A stretch of DNA of 64,000 nucleotides from Erythrobacter sp. BLCC-B19 (GTDB lineage Bacteria; Pseudomonadota; Alphaproteobacteria; Sphingomonadales; Sphingomonadaceae), in NCBI RefSeq assembly GCF_028621955.1, contig NZ_CP117516.1, positions 1,696,001-1,760,000 on the forward strand, read 5' to 3'. The notes under the pieces are model-generated. The model was not told where the DNA came from. It worked only from the letters and a program-made list of their open reading frames with translations, and ran no database searches. Of this stretch, positions 55,782 to 63,980 are shown piece by piece (position 1 is the first letter of the stretch; each line of letters starts with the position of its first letter). Position numbers and translations under genes: made by a program.

Positions 55782-56576
55782 TTACGCCGCCTTCTTGGCC
55801 TTCTCGACCGCGACGCTGACGCGGTTCGAGATCGGGGCGAAGGCATCGTTGTAGAGCTTCACCCAGGCTTCGGTGCGCTTCGAGCCATAGGCGACGACCG
55901 CGTCGAAGTTGCGACGGGCGATTTCGCCCTGCAGCTGGAACAGCTCGGTCGGCGACTTGACGGCAGCAACCTTCTTGGCGTCTTCGGTGACGGTTTCGAA
56001 CACGGTCTTGCCGGTTTCGATGTTGTCCTTGAGCAGTTCCTGCGCACCGGCCGCGAAGATCTTGCCGCTTTCCACGACAGCTTCAACGTTCGCCTTGGCG
56101 AACTCGGTCGCTTCGGCGGTCAGTTCGGTGCCCTTGGCGTAGGCGGTGGTGGCGGCGGTCTTCGCACGGGCCTGAACGTCGGCAAGGACGGTCTTGGCGG
56201 TGGCGGTGATGTCGGCGTTCTTGGCAGTGGCCATGATGGTATCCTTGATCTTGATGACGGGGTTGGTCTTCGGCGCGGCGGGCTTGCTCGTCTTGGCGGC
56301 AGCCTTCTTCGCCAGCACCGGCTTCTTGACCGGAGCGGTCTTGGTCGCCGTCTTCTTCTTGACGGTCTTGGCAGCGGCCTTCTTGACCACCGGCGCCTTC
56401 TTGGCGACCGGAGCCTGCTTGGGCGCTGCGGGGGTCTTCACAGCCGGAGCGGCAGCCTTGGGGGCTGCGGGCGCTTCGACGGTCTTGGCCGAAGCCTCGG
56501 CGTAAGCCTTCTCGGCAGCCGCGTCGATCTTAGCGACGGGAGCCTTCACTTCAGCATTGTTCTCAACTTCGGACAT
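55782..56576 (-). CDS. Phasin with histone-H1-like lysine/alanine region
   Basis: A 264-residue protein. Residues about 30-110 are an Ala/Lys/Pro-rich, AAAKT-type region like that of PhaF or histone H1 (KKAAAKTVKKKTATKTAPVK), and the C-terminal half is a phasin domain (FAAGAQELLKDNIETGKTVF, then SPTELFQLQGEIARRNFDAV). Phasins coat polyhydroxyalkanoate granules; the basic tail may bind DNA and help distribute granules. phaC lies 146 bases upstream on the same strand. Paired operator-like sites flank its promoter. Confidence 0.9.
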   Translation of the reverse strand: MSEVENNAEVKAPVAKIDAAAEKAYAEASAKTVEAPAAPKAAAPAVKTPAAPKQAPVAKKAPVVKKAAAKTVKKKTATKTAPVKKPVLAKKAAAKTSKPAAPKTNPVIKIKDTIMATAKNADITATAKTVLADVQARAKTAATTAYAKGTELTAEATEFAKANVEAVVESGKIFAAGAQELLKDNIETGKTVFETVTEDAKKVAAVKSPTELFQLQGEIARRNFDAVVAYGSKRTEAWVKLYNDAFAPISNRVSVAVEKAKKAA

Positions 56577-56591
56577 GGCGACCTCGCTTCA

Positions 56592-56609
56592 TGTTGCACT
56601 GCACAAAAT
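56592..56609. promoter_or_regulatory. Putative PhaR-type operator, proximal
   Basis: ATTTTGTGCAGTGCAACA on the minus strand shares the core TTTTGTGCAGYGCA with the distal site. It lies between the phasin promoter and ATG and overlaps the -10 region. Confidence 0.5.
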
Positions 56610-56632
56610 AGGCATTGCGAATGCGAAGTCAA
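56605..56632 (-). promoter_or_regulatory. Sigma-70-type promoter of the phasin gene
   Basis: Read leftward, TTGACT (56632-56627) and TATTTT (56610-56605) are 16 bases apart. The start would be about 56598, some 20 bases before the ATG. The flanking operator-like sites suggest repression when no polymer granules are present. Confidence 0.55.
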
Positions 56633-56636
56633 GCTT

Positions 56637-56655
56637 TTTTGTGCAGCGCACAAAA
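56637..56655. promoter_or_regulatory. Putative PhaR-type operator, distal
   Basis: TTTTGTGC-AGC-GCACAAAA is a perfect 8-3-8 palindrome just upstream of the -35 element of the phasin gene. Confidence 0.55.
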
Positions 56656-56722
56656 ATGTAGAAAGTCTTGCAGATTCAGAGACTTGCTGTCCGCGTCGGT
56701 TGCGCCCGCTGAACGAAACCCC

Positions 56723-58657
56723 TCAGCGCGTCTTCACATAGCGCCCCGGCGCGTCCTCGATCACGGTGTCGTCCGGGCCGCCGGGGACTCGCTTGCCGGT
56801 CGCCGGCACGCGGGCGTCGGATTGCTTGTGCAGCCATGCGAGCCAGTGCGGCCACCAGCTGCCCGGATGCTCGGTCGCGCCCGCCACGAAGTCCTTCAAT
56901 GACGGCGCAGCGCTGTCGCCGACCCAGTACTGGTACTTGCCCGCAGCAGGCGGGTTGACCACGCCTGCGATGTGACCCGATCCGGCGAGCAGGAAATCCA
57001 TCGGCCCGGTGAAGTGCCGTGTGATCCGCCACACGCTTTCGGCCGGCGCGATATGATCCTCGCGCCCTGCCTGCACGAAGCTGGGCGTGGCAACCCGGCG
57101 CAAGTCGATCGGCGTTCCGTCGGCTTCCAGCGCGTCGGGCACCACCAGCTTGTTGTCGCGGTAGAGGTCGCGCAGATAGGCATTGTGCCATTTGGAGGGG
57201 AGGTTGGTGACATCCCCGTTCCAGTGCAGCAGGTCGAAGGCCGGGTAATCCTCACCCAGCAGGTAATTGTTGACCACGTAGTTCCAGATCAGGTCGCGCC
57301 CGCGCAGCGCGTTGAACGCTGCCGCAAGATAGCGCCCGTCGAGATAGCCCTGCGGCGACAATTGCCCGATCATTTCGAGCTGGCCTTCGTCGATGAAGTT
57401 CTTGAGATCGCCCGCCCGCTCGAAATCGACCTGCGCGGTGAAGAAGGTCGCCGACTTGACCTTGTCCGCTTCGCCCCGGCGATGGAGCACCGCCAGCGTC
57501 GCTGCCAATGTCGTGCCCGCCACGCAATAGCCGATGGTGTGGACGGCGGGCACCTCCAGACGCGCGCGGACATGGTCGATCGCCTCGATCTGGGCGCGGA
57601 TGTAATCGTCCCACACGATGTCGCCCATGGTCTCGTCAGCGCTCTTCCAGCTGACCACGAAGACCGAAATGCCCTGATCGACCGCCCACTTGATGAAGCT
57701 CTTCTTCGGCGTCAGGTCGAGAATGTAGAAGCGATTGATCCACGGCGGGAAGATCACCAGCGGCACGTCCAGCACGGTCTCGGTCGAAGGCGAATACTGG
57801 ATCAGCTGGTAGAGCGGGGTTTCGTGCACCACCTTGCCGGGGCTAGCCGCAAGGTTCTCGCCCAGCCGGAAGGCGTTGGGGTCGGTGTGGGTCAGCTGCC
57901 CGCGCTTGAGGTCATTGATGAGGTGCTGCATCCCGCGCACCAGATTGCCGCCCTTGGTCTCCATCGTGCGCTTCAAGACCACCGGATTGAGCGCAAGGAA
58001 GTTGTCCGGGCTCATCGCTTCGGCGAGCGCGGTCACTGCGAATTCGAGCTGCTGGCGCTTTGCCTTGTCGAGCCCGTCCATGCCCTTGACCGCCTGCCGG
58101 AAGTAATCGGCGAGCATCAGGTAGGTCTGGTGAAGCAGCAGGAAGGCCGGATGCTCGCGCCAGGCGGGATCGGCGAAGCGGCGGTCGGAACGGGGGAGGG
58201 CGGCAGCGTCAGGGGCCGCATCGGCTTTCCCCCCGACGGCTCCGGCGGCAAAGCTCTGCATCACGCCCGACCACAGCTGCATCTGATCCTGCACCAGCTT
58301 GCCCGACGCTTCGAGCATCCCCTTCGGCATCTGACCCAGCATGGCCTGCGACATGACCAGCCACTGCGCCGGGTCGAGCATATTCGCCCCTGCACCGGCC
58401 AGATTGCCCTTTGCCGCCTTCTCGGCTGCGGCCTGCGCCTGATGGGTCGCGAAATCGAGCCACAATTGCTGGAGCTGTGCGGCGGTGGCGGCCCATTCGG
58501 TCAGCTCCGCAGGGTCAAGGCCCGCCTGGCCAGCACCTGCCATCAGCGCTTCGGGAGCCTTGCCACCCATCATCTCCCGCAAGGCCTCGCCCTGCATATC
58601 GAAGAAGCCTTTTAGGCTCTCGCCCGCTGCTGCCATCAGGTCGTTATCCTGTGCCAT
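56723..58657 (-). CDS. phaC: Class I poly(3-hydroxyalkanoate) synthase
   Basis: PhaC polymerises (R)-3-hydroxyacyl-CoA into polyester granules. The 644-residue length fits class I. The lipase-like box is GYCVAGTTLAATLA with catalytic Cys; the catalytic Asp is in GREDHIAPAES and His in GSGHIAGVVNPP. The N-terminal 180 residues are the usual variable domain. The start is the ATG at 58657. It is followed by the phasin gene on the same strand. Confidence 0.95.
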   Translation of the reverse strand: MAQDNDLMAAAGESLKGFFDMQGEALREMMGGKAPEALMAGAGQAGLDPAELTEWAATAAQLQQLWLDFATHQAQAAAEKAAKGNLAGAGANMLDPAQWLVMSQAMLGQMPKGMLEASGKLVQDQMQLWSGVMQSFAAGAVGGKADAAPDAAALPRSDRRFADPAWREHPAFLLLHQTYLMLADYFRQAVKGMDGLDKAKRQQLEFAVTALAEAMSPDNFLALNPVVLKRTMETKGGNLVRGMQHLINDLKRGQLTHTDPNAFRLGENLAASPGKVVHETPLYQLIQYSPSTETVLDVPLVIFPPWINRFYILDLTPKKSFIKWAVDQGISVFVVSWKSADETMGDIVWDDYIRAQIEAIDHVRARLEVPAVHTIGYCVAGTTLAATLAVLHRRGEADKVKSATFFTAQVDFERAGDLKNFIDEGQLEMIGQLSPQGYLDGRYLAAAFNALRGRDLIWNYVVNNYLLGEDYPAFDLLHWNGDVTNLPSKWHNAYLRDLYRDNKLVVPDALEADGTPIDLRRVATPSFVQAGREDHIAPAESVWRITRHFTGPMDFLLAGSGHIAGVVNPPAAGKYQYWVGDSAAPSLKDFVAGATEHPGSWWPHWLAWLHKQSDARVPATGKRVPGGPDDTVIEDAPGRYVKTR

Positions 58658-58809
58658 CGCCTGCCTTTATCCCTCATTCGCCGGACTGTGCTGAACGTGT
58701 CGCTTGCCGGTCTTGCTCGTAACTCGCCGAAAACGCCCTTCCCTGCTAGAGCAATATTCGCCAAGGGGAGGATGCAGCGGCAGCCATCGACCCCGCGCAA
58801 GACAAGGTA

Positions 58810-60018
58810 ATGACGAGCATGAATGACCAGTTCTATCGCATGAAGCGGATGCCCCCGTATGTGATCGCGGAGGTCAATGCCATGCGTCATGCCGCCCGTC
58901 TTGCGGGGCAGGACATCATCGACCTCGGCATGGGTAACCCCGACCAGCCTCCGCCGCAGCATGTTATCGACAAGCTGTGCGAGGTGGCGGCCAAGCCCGA
59001 TGCGCACGGCTATTCGCAGTCCAAGGGCATCCCGGGCCTGCGCCGCGCGCAGGCGGGCTATTACGCGCGCCGCTTCGGCGTCGAGCTCGATCCCGAGACC
59101 GAGGTGGTGGTGACGATGGGATCGAAGGAGGGCCTCTCGAGCCTCGCCACCGCGATCATCGCGCCGGGCGACGTGGTGCTGGCGCCCAACCCCTCCTACC
59201 CGATCCACACCTTCGGCTTCATTATCGCCGGCGCCACGATCCGCTCGGTGCCGACCACGCCGGACGAACATTACTGGGAATCGCTCGAGCGGGCGATGAA
59301 CTACACCGTCCCGCGCCCGTCGGTGCTGGTGGTGAGCTATCCTTCCAACCCCACGGCCGAGACCGTCGAGCTGCCCTTCTACGAGCGGCTGGTGGCCTGG
59401 GCGAAGGAGAATCAGGTCTGGATCGTCAGCGATCTCGCTTATTCCGAGCTCTATTTCGACGGCAAGCCGACGCGCTCGATCATGGAAGTGCCGGGTGCCA
59501 AGGATGTCGCGATCGAATTCACCTCGATGTCGAAGACCTATTCGATGGCCGGCTGGCGGATGGGCTTTGCGGTCGGCAACCGCCAGCTGATCGCGGCGCT
59601 GACGCGGGTGAAGTCCTATCTCGATTACGGCGCCTTTACCCCGATTCAGGCCGCCGCCTGTGCGGCATTGAACGGCCCGCAGGACATCATCGAAACCAAT
59701 CGCGAACTTTACCACAAGCGCCGCGACGTAATGGTGGAGGCCTTTGGCCGCGCCGGTTGGGAGATCCCGCCGCCGCCTGCCTCGATGTTCGCCTGGGCTC
59801 CGTTGCCGCCCGCGCTGAAATCGATGGGAAGCCTCGAATTCTCGAAGCAGCTCCTCACGCAGGCGCAGGTCGCGGTTGCGCCGGGGGTCGGCTATGGCGA
59901 GAATGGTGAAGGCTATGTGCGGATCGCCATGGTCGAGAACGAACAGCGCCTCCGCCAGGCCGCGCGCAACATCAAGCGCTACCTGCAATCAGTCGGCGTC
60001 AACGCGTCCGCCGCCTGA
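58810..60018 (+). CDS. Class I/II pyridoxal-phosphate aminotransferase (AlaC/YfdZ-like)
   Basis: A 402-residue PLP enzyme with ending RYLQSVGVNAS. DLGMGNPDQPPPQHVIDKL, VVVTMGSKEGLSSLATAI and the PLP-lysine motif SMSKTYSMAGWRMGF place it near the glutamate-pyruvate aminotransferase AlaC and LL-diaminopimelate aminotransferases. I expect alanine or related amino-acid transamination in the cytosol. The ATG at 58819 (MNDQFYRMKR) is an alternative start with better spacing from an AAGG box. It is divergent from phaC. Confidence 0.88.
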   Translation: MTSMNDQFYRMKRMPPYVIAEVNAMRHAARLAGQDIIDLGMGNPDQPPPQHVIDKLCEVAAKPDAHGYSQSKGIPGLRRAQAGYYARRFGVELDPETEVVVTMGSKEGLSSLATAIIAPGDVVLAPNPSYPIHTFGFIIAGATIRSVPTTPDEHYWESLERAMNYTVPRPSVLVVSYPSNPTAETVELPFYERLVAWAKENQVWIVSDLAYSELYFDGKPTRSIMEVPGAKDVAIEFTSMSKTYSMAGWRMGFAVGNRQLIAALTRVKSYLDYGAFTPIQAAACAALNGPQDIIETNRELYHKRRDVMVEAFGRAGWEIPPPPASMFAWAPLPPALKSMGSLEFSKQLLTQAQVAVAPGVGYGENGEGYVRIAMVENEQRLRQAARNIKRYLQSVGVNASAA

Positions 60019-60123
60019 GACGTTTCCCAACTCTCAACCCTTTCTGATCCAAAACGGAAGAATTCCTGTCCGATTTGCGTTAGTTTGTGTGTAATTTTGG
60101 GGTCAATGCCAAAGGAGAGCGAG

Positions 60124-60726
60124 ATGGGGGCCGGTGCCGCACGTCGGCTGACCGACAGACAGCGCGCCGTGATGGAACGCATCGACAGGCGCGTCCCGAT
60201 CAAGGTGATTGCGCAGGAACTGGGCGTATCCGAAACCCGGATCAACCAGCACATCCGCGCACTCAAGGACTTTTACGCAGCCTTCAGCCTCGGCGACCTC
60301 GTCGAGAATTACCGCGCTACACTTTCGCCTGAAGCCGCTGAAGCGTCTGCGGAAAATGACTTAAGCACCGCCACGGATACAGATTTGCTGAAGCCCTTCA
60401 GTGAAGCTGCATACACAAATTCTCAGATTAACCCGGTTGCTGATCTGGCTGATTTCACCGGACGGGATGACCCAGGTCAGCTCGTCCTTGGTGACGCGAT
60501 GCCCCTGATCGAACAGGCGCCGTGGCTGAAGCCGGGTGAGCCAAGGGTTGTCCCCGGAATGCTCGATGGTGAGCATGCCGTCCTGCTTCGTCTCGGGGCT
60601 GTCGTGGGGATCGCATCAGGCATTCTTGCCGCCGTGATCCTCGGCGTGACAGCCGCCCGTACACTCAGCGAAGCCACGGAGGGCAAGGCCACCTATGCCG
60701 CAGAGGGACCGATGGTAGCCGGTTGA
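60124..60726 (+). CDS. LuxR-type HTH protein with C-terminal membrane helix
   Basis: A 200-residue protein started at the ATG at 60124, six bases after an AAAGGAG box; the ATG at 60106 would add six residues. Residues 8-50 form a GerE/LuxR-type helix-turn-helix (LTDRQRAVMERIDRRVPIKV, then VSETRINQHIRALKDFY). A polar, acidic middle follows, then one membrane helix near residues 155-180 (LGAVVGIASGILAAVILGVT). A DNA-binding domain at one end and a membrane anchor at the other is unusual. The middle part has lower GC than the surroundings. Confidence 0.75.
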   Translation: MGAGAARRLTDRQRAVMERIDRRVPIKVIAQELGVSETRINQHIRALKDFYAAFSLGDLVENYRATLSPEAAEASAENDLSTATDTDLLKPFSEAAYTNSQINPVADLADFTGRDDPGQLVLGDAMPLIEQAPWLKPGEPRVVPGMLDGEHAVLLRLGAVVGIASGILAAVILGVTAARTLSEATEGKATYAAEGPMVAG

Positions 60727-60753
60727 GCACCGGCACCGCTGGAGAATTGACCA

Positions 60754-61098
60754 ATGGACGCTCGAATTATTGCTGATGCCCATAATCTGAAGAAGCTGAT
60801 CCGCGAAGCCGAAGCGCTGGCCGACGAATCGATCATCGCCATGGCCCGTCTCAAGCAGGCCATGCTGGCAGCGCGCCAGAACCCTGAAATCGAAGTCCAC
60901 ACCGGCCAGCGCGCGCTGATGCGGCTGACCGAGGCGGAGAGCCTGGCGCTGTCGATGTCGACCAACCTGCTGCGGGTGCACGACGAACTGAGCAAGGTCG
61001 CTCAGGTTCACGCCTCGGGCGATCCCGGCATCCCGACCAAGGTGCCCGATACCGCGCTTGCCGCCGAGCCTGTGCGCAAGGAGCGGGTTGCGGCGTGA
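60754..61098 (+). CDS. Small helical protein of unknown function
   Basis: I do not recognise this 114-residue protein. It is almost entirely helical, with heptad-like spacing in HNLKKLIREAEALADESIIA and RALMRLTEAESLALSMSTNL, so it may be a coiled coil. The C-terminal 25 residues are loose and end with EPVRKERVAA. It lies 27 bases after the HTH-TM gene and five bases before the next one, so the three genes are probably one operon. Confidence 0.72.
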   Translation: MDARIIADAHNLKKLIREAEALADESIIAMARLKQAMLAARQNPEIEVHTGQRALMRLTEAESLALSMSTNLLRVHDELSKVAQVHASGDPGIPTKVPDTALAAEPVRKERVAA

Positions 61099-61102
61099 TC
61101 GG

Positions 61103-61609
61103 ATGATCGACCTGCTCGAGTTCTTCAACAGTTACCGGGTCCTGATCCAGCACCTTTTCGCCTTTGCTCTGGCAGGCGCGATCTGGCGCTGGGGTGCAGG
61201 CCCGGAACGCTGGACCATCGGGGTGTTCCTCGCCACGATGGTGCTGCCGATCTACGTCATCTGGTGGGTTGGCGGGCAATCATACGCCGATGGGTCCTAT
61301 GACCTGTGGTACTTCGTGATCGATGTTGTGGCGGTGGGGCTCTATCTGCTCCTCGCGCTGCACGCCAATCGCAACTATCCGCTGTGGATCGCCGGGCTCC
61401 AGCTGGTATCGGTGGTCGCCCATCTCTCCGGCACGCTGGTCGATACCATCAACCCTTTCGCGCTGGCGGTGCTGGTGATCGGGCCGTCTTACGGCGCGCT
61501 GATCGTGCTGACGATCGGGTTCTGGCGGCACCGGTTCCGCGAGCGGCGCTACGGGCAGTATCGTGAATGGCGCCTCTCCCCGCCCAGTCTCGCCTGGCTG
61601 AGACCCTAG
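61103..61609 (+). CDS. Multi-helix membrane protein of unknown function
   Basis: A 168-residue membrane protein with about five helices, including LIQHLFAFALAGAIWRWGAG, WTIGVFLATMVLPIYVIWWV, WYFVIDVVAVGLYLLLALHA and LAVLVIGPSYGALIVLTIGF, and a basic C-terminal tail. I use the ATG at 61103; in-frame sequence before it lies within the 3' end of the upstream gene. No family is recognised. Confidence 0.72.
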   Translation: MIDLLEFFNSYRVLIQHLFAFALAGAIWRWGAGPERWTIGVFLATMVLPIYVIWWVGGQSYADGSYDLWYFVIDVVAVGLYLLLALHANRNYPLWIAGLQLVSVVAHLSGTLVDTINPFALAVLVIGPSYGALIVLTIGFWRHRFRERRYGQYREWRLSPPSLAWLRP

Positions 61610-61667
61610 CCAGCAGCGTGGCTGTCGCGATGCCTGCTGCAGCCCGCGTAACCGGAGCCTGGCCCTT

Positions 61668-62096
61668 ATGCCGATCCTCACACTGTCCCGCTCCGAACAC
61701 CGTCACCGGGTGCTCTGCCCCGAGGAGCGGGCAGGGGCGATGATTGCCTATCTGCGCGGATTGGTGCTTGCCCCGCCGGTCAGGCACGAGCGTGGCCATG
61801 CGATCTTCCTTGATGCCAACAGCGCGTGGATCGGCGATGCGCCTTGCGGAATCGGCACCATGAGCGCGTTGAGCTTGCGGATGCGGACATTGTTGGGAGA
61901 GGCGCTGCAACTGGATGCAGCCGGTCTGATCCTCGCGCACAGCCACCCCTCCGGCCACTGCCGCCCGAGCGGCTGCGACATTGCCGCCACCCGCCGCCTC
62001 GCCGATGTCGCCCGAGCGCTCGATATCGTGCTGGTCGATCATCTGATCTTCACCACCGACGCGGTCTATTCGATGCGTGCAGGAGGGCTGCTGTGA
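61668..62096 (+). CDS. RadC-like MPN/JAB-domain protein
   Basis: A 142-residue protein with the metal-binding JAMM motif of RadC proteins: AHSHPSGHCRPSGCDIAATR (H-x-H-P-S-G...S-x2-D), then VDHLIFTTDAVYSMR. The N-terminal helix-hairpin-helix domain of full RadC is absent, and the length covers little more than the MPN domain. It may be a metallopeptidase-like or nucleic-acid-associated protein. The winged-helix gene begins inside its stop (GTGA). Confidence 0.85.
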   Translation: MPILTLSRSEHRHRVLCPEERAGAMIAYLRGLVLAPPVRHERGHAIFLDANSAWIGDAPCGIGTMSALSLRMRTLLGEALQLDAAGLILAHSHPSGHCRPSGCDIAATRRLADVARALDIVLVDHLIFTTDAVYSMRAGGLL

Positions 62097-62488
62097 ACGC
62101 GATACCGGCCCATGGCCAGTTTCCCGCCGAAGACAATGTGCTGCCGCGCTTTCGCGAAGCGGGGGACGTGACGCTCGACCTGTTCCACCGCGACGGGCGG
62201 GTCGATGATTGCTGGCTGGCATTGCCCCCGCGCGAGTTCGCGCTGTTGTGGCGGCTGGCCGAGACACCGGGCGAGCCCCTCTCCCGCCAGCAGTGGCAGG
62301 CTGACGTGTGGCCCGCCCACCCCGATCCCGAAGGCAGCAGCCTCGCCCTTCATGTCGCGCGGGTGCGTGCGAGGCTTGAACCCTTTGGTCTGGCCGGACT
62401 GATCGCCACCGATTCGGACGGCGGTTGCTTCCTCGATGCCCCGCCTGCTGCCGGGCTGTGCGTGCTGGCGCGGCGCAGCGCCGGCTGA
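62093..62488 (+). CDS. OmpR-type winged-helix DNA-binding protein
   Basis: A 131-residue protein started at the GTG at 62093, coupled to the RadC-like gene. The C-terminal 90 residues resemble the Trans_reg_C winged helix (LPPREFALLWRLAETPGEPL, then LALHVARVRARLEPF), but no receiver domain precedes it. It is probably a transcriptional regulator without a phospho-acceptor. Its partner role with the MPN protein is unknown. Confidence 0.75.
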   Translation: MNAIPAHGQFPAEDNVLPRFREAGDVTLDLFHRDGRVDDCWLALPPREFALLWRLAETPGEPLSRQQWQADVWPAHPDPEGSSLALHVARVRARLEPFGLAGLIATDSDGGCFLDAPPAAGLCVLARRSAG

Positions 62489-62578
62489 GGCGTTTTCTCG
62501 CGCCCGGCGGCTCTGGACAGGGCAGGGCGGATCGGCCAATCTCGCAGCCAATTCACGAACCCGAGGGATGCAAGAGCC

Positions 62579-63397
62579 ATGTCCGCCACTGCCACCACCA
62601 TCGCCAACGACCGCGTCTCGATCGAGCTGGGCGAGGACGGTGTCGCCGAAGTCCGCTTTGTCCGTGCCGACAAGATGAACGCGCTCGATCACGATATGTT
62701 TCAACGCATCATCGAGGCCGGTCACGCGCTTCAGCGGATGAAAGGCCTGCGCGCCGTGGTGCTCTCGGGCGAGGGCCGGGCGTTTTGCGCCGGGCTCGAC
62801 CTGTCCAATTTCGCCCGCAAGCCCGCCGAGGACGAGCCGCCTCTTACCGAGCGCACCTATGGCAATGCCAACCGCCCGCAGCAGGTGGCGATGCAGTGGC
62901 GCAAGCTTCCAGTGCCCGTCATCGCCGCGATCCACGGGGTGTGCTTTGGTGGCGGCTTGCAGATTGCCAGCGGGGCTGACATCCGCATCGTCCACCCTGA
63001 GACCCGCATGGCGATCATGGAGATGAAGTGGGGTCTTGTCCCCGACATGGGCGGCTATGCCCTGTGGCGCGGGCTGGTGCGTGACGATGTGCTGCGCGAG
63101 CTGATCTACACCAACCGCGAATTCAACGGGGCCGAGGCGCAGGCGCTGGGTCTGGCGACCTATGTCGATGACAACCCGCGCGACCGTGCGCTCGCCATCG
63201 CGCGCCAGATCGCCTTGAAAAATCCCCATGCGATCCGCGCCGCCAAGCGTCTGCAGGCCGGGATGTTCGAGCGCGAGACCGATGCAATCCTGCTTGAAGA
63301 GAGCATCGAGCAGCACGCGATCATGCGCAGCCGCAATCAGGTGGAAGCCGTGATGGCCGAAATGGAGCGCCGCAAGCCCAACTTCGAAGACGTCTGA
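62579..63397 (+). CDS. Crotonase-family enoyl-CoA hydratase/isomerase
   Basis: A 272-residue crotonase-fold protein. The oxyanion-hole segments are AFCAGLDLSNFAR and VCFGGGLQIASGADIRIV, and the region MEMKWGLVPDMGG follows. The first catalytic Glu of enoyl-CoA hydratases (GGGCELA) is Gln here (GGGLQIA), while Glu in MEMKWG is kept, so simple hydration is doubtful and an isomerase or other crotonase reaction is possible. It stands alone in the + direction. Confidence 0.85.
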   Translation: MSATATTIANDRVSIELGEDGVAEVRFVRADKMNALDHDMFQRIIEAGHALQRMKGLRAVVLSGEGRAFCAGLDLSNFARKPAEDEPPLTERTYGNANRPQQVAMQWRKLPVPVIAAIHGVCFGGGLQIASGADIRIVHPETRMAIMEMKWGLVPDMGGYALWRGLVRDDVLRELIYTNREFNGAEAQALGLATYVDDNPRDRALAIARQIALKNPHAIRAAKRLQAGMFERETDAILLEESIEQHAIMRSRNQVEAVMAEMERRKPNFEDV

Positions 63398-63485
63398 GCG
63401 CACCTCGCGTCTTGCGCCAAAAGCAATGCCGGATGCGCAACTGAGCGGTGACAAGCCCGCCACCAACCGCTAACGGCGCGCGCAC

Positions 63486-63902
63486 ATGACCCGCCTTCGC
63501 GCCCTGATCCATGACCATGCCCGGCTGACGCTGGTGCTGCTGGCCGTCGTGCTGGCGGTCAAGGCAGCGCTGCCCGCGGGCTTCATGATCGCAAGCGACG
63601 GCGAGCGGTTCATAACCGTCACGGTCTGCTCCGATGCGACCGGCGTTCCCAAGCAGATGCAGATCGCGCTGCCGGGCAAGGATGCCGCCAAGGCCGATCA
63701 TGCCGAAGCGGCTGACAAGGGCGCGCCTTGTGCCTTTACCGGGCTGGGCCATGCGATGCTGAGCGGTGCCGACCCGCTGCTGCTGGCGGCCGCACTCGTC
63801 TTCATCCTTCTGACCGGCCTTGCGCCGCTCACCGCGCCGCCGCTGCGCGGCATCCCCTACCTGCGCCCGCCGCTGCGCGGGCCGCCCCAGCTGTCCCACT
63901 AA
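63486..63902 (+). CDS. DUF2946-like small membrane/exported protein
   Basis: A 138-residue protein with an N-terminal hydrophobic segment (LTLVLLAVVLAVKAALPAGFM), a polar middle with two cysteines (VTVCSDATG and GAPCAFTG), and a second hydrophobic segment (LLLAAALVFILLTGLAPL). The ALPAGFM context is typical of DUF2946 proteins, which often precede TonB-dependent or copper-related genes. The gene downstream lies beyond the window, so the context is not testable here. Confidence 0.72.
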   Translation: MTRLRALIHDHARLTLVLLAVVLAVKAALPAGFMIASDGERFITVTVCSDATGVPKQMQIALPGKDAAKADHAEAADKGAPCAFTGLGHAMLSGADPLLLAAALVFILLTGLAPLTAPPLRGIPYLRPPLRGPPQLSH

Positions 63903-63961
63903 TCGCTGCGATCCGCTGGCGGGCCTGACGGGCTCGTGCAGGCGGATCGAACACGTCAATC

Positions 63962-63980
63962 GATCCGGTGCGTCCGGATC
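63962..63980. repeat. Short perfect hairpin near the right edge
   Basis: GATCCGG-tgcgt-CCGGATC is a 7-bp stem with a 5-base loop in the 98 bases after the last gene. There is no T-run, and it may belong to the leader of a gene outside the window. Confidence 0.4.

Noticed and set aside
56972..58615. A long + strand frame opposite phaC
   Set aside because: The PHA synthase on the other strand has all catalytic residues; the antisense product resembles nothing.
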